Part shown: positions 63,608 through 64,000 of the stretch, one piece after another | Layout: each line of letters opens with the position of its first letter | Numbering within the stretch: position 1 is the stretch's first letter | Position numbers and translations under genes: made by a program | The notes under the pieces: model-generated | Told to the model about the DNA's origin: nothing | What the model saw: the letters and a program-made list of their open reading frames with translations, nothing else | Databases searched by the model: none | Assembly: GCF_003967015.1 (NCBI RefSeq) | Contig: NZ_AP017560.1 | Span: 4,493,501 to 4,557,500 of the forward strand | Source of the DNA: Pseudanabaena sp. ABRG5-3 | GTDB lineage: Bacteria > Cyanobacteriota > Cyanobacteriia > Pseudanabaenales > Pseudanabaenaceae | DNA: 64,000 nt | Reading direction: 5' to 3'

Positions 63608-64000
63608 ATGCAAGGACAATTAGAAATAAAGAGTCAGTTAAATGAGGCTCTCAAGGCTCAACTGACTGCGATCAACCAATATTTTCTCCATGCGCGGATG
63701 TGCAAAAATTGGGGATTGAATCAACTCAACGATCGTGAATATCGCTATTCGATCAAAGCCATGAAACAGGCTGATGAATTGATTGAGAGAGTCCTATTTT
63801 TAGAAGGTCTGCCCAATTTACAAAGTTTAGGGAAATTGCTGATTGGAGAAGATGTATCTGAGCTGTTAAACAATGATCTTACTCTCTGTACTGAGATTCG
63901 GGACGGATTAAAAGTAGCTGTAGCAACCTGTGAAACCCAGCAGGACTTTGTCAGTCGGGATTTGTTTGCTAAGTTAGTGGAAGAAACAGAAGAACAAATC
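63608..64000 (+). CDS. bfr: Bacterioferritin, heme-type subunit, cut by window end
   Basis: 131 codons to the window end (full length about 157). Begins [20 protein letters not shown]. The heme ligand Met ([10 protein letters not shown]. coli M52) is kept. The ferroxidase ligands by alignment to E. coli Bfr are lost: E18 to Q, E51 to A, H54 to Q, E94 to C, H130 to Q. It therefore resembles the heme-binding, non-ferroxidase subunit of two-subunit cyanobacterial bacterioferritins. A diiron partner is expected elsewhere. Divergent from bfd, with a candidate Fur box between. Confidence 0.9.
   Translation, partial: MQGQLEIKSQLNEALKAQLTAINQYFLHARMCKNWGLNQLNDREYRYSIKAMKQADELIERVLFLEGLPNLQSLGKLLIGEDVSELLNNDLTLCTEIRDGLKVAVATCETQQDFVSRDLFAKLVEETEEQI

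Overview
This window is chromosomal DNA from a cyanobacterium. Seen directly: photosystem assembly and subunit genes (rubredoxin A, ycf48, ycf3, psbY), the circadian input gene ldpA, ycf45, cyanophycin synthetase, SepF and Ftn2/ZipN cell-division genes, and very frequent GCGATCGC (HIP1) octamers. AT-rich intergenic DNA full of perfect hairpins suggests a filamentous or Pseudanabaena-like lineage, but that placement is inference. Most of the window is ordinary core genome, with strands switching every one to four genes.

Layout. 0-5.3 kb: a membrane-anchored PD-(D/E)XK-like nuclease, rubA-ycf48, plsC, bolA, and an overlapping nadD / NrtR-like regulator pair. 5.4-11.7 kb: an accessory island, all on the minus strand. 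In transcription order it holds an AAA+ ATPase with a 200-aa helical partner, a 5'-truncated TPR gene, four antitoxin/toxin pairs (PIN, MazF, PIN, broken MazF), and a REP-associated tyrosine transposase (RAYT) whose own reading frame contains REP hairpins. 11.8-21.8 kb: sbcD overlapping tatD-purM-proC, sepF, an SPFH protein, ldpA, ycf45. 22-32.5 kb: pyrE, a TPM/Psb32-type protein, a large low-complexity protein, carbonic anhydrase, citrate synthase, psbY, uppP, rplU-rpmA. 32.5-48 kb: gatC, ycf3, an RRM protein, a truncated secreted SecD paralogue followed by secD-secF, a DUF2499/DUF3593 pair, a PfkB kinase, cphA, a nitrilase-like hydrolase, phoU. 48-64 kb: a fatty-acid desaturase divergent from a TetR/tyrosine-recombinase-like fusion, ftn2, recA, a NYN nuclease, a GAF-LuxR regulator, MAPEG and SDR genes, pheT, a MetF-like gene, DUF3172, tRNA-Ser(GCU), then divergent bfd and a heme-type bacterioferritin cut by the window end.

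The strongest unusual signals are: (1) REP units inside the RAYT frame and at the 3' end of the adjoining broken mazF; (2) a tandem toxin-antitoxin array whose module borders carry copies of the same TPR-gene tail; (3) a TetR regulator fused to a degenerate tyrosine-recombinase domain, with two matching palindromes in its promoter; (4) a SecD periplasmic-domain duplicate with a signal peptide and no membrane part; (5) several families of ~50-120 bp perfect palindromes dispersed between genes, sharing ends or cores while their arms vary in a paired way.

Two genes too short for routine ORF calling were read by hand: psbY (44 aa) and bfd (56 aa). A third short reading, the interrupted mazF, was reconstructed across its in-frame stop.
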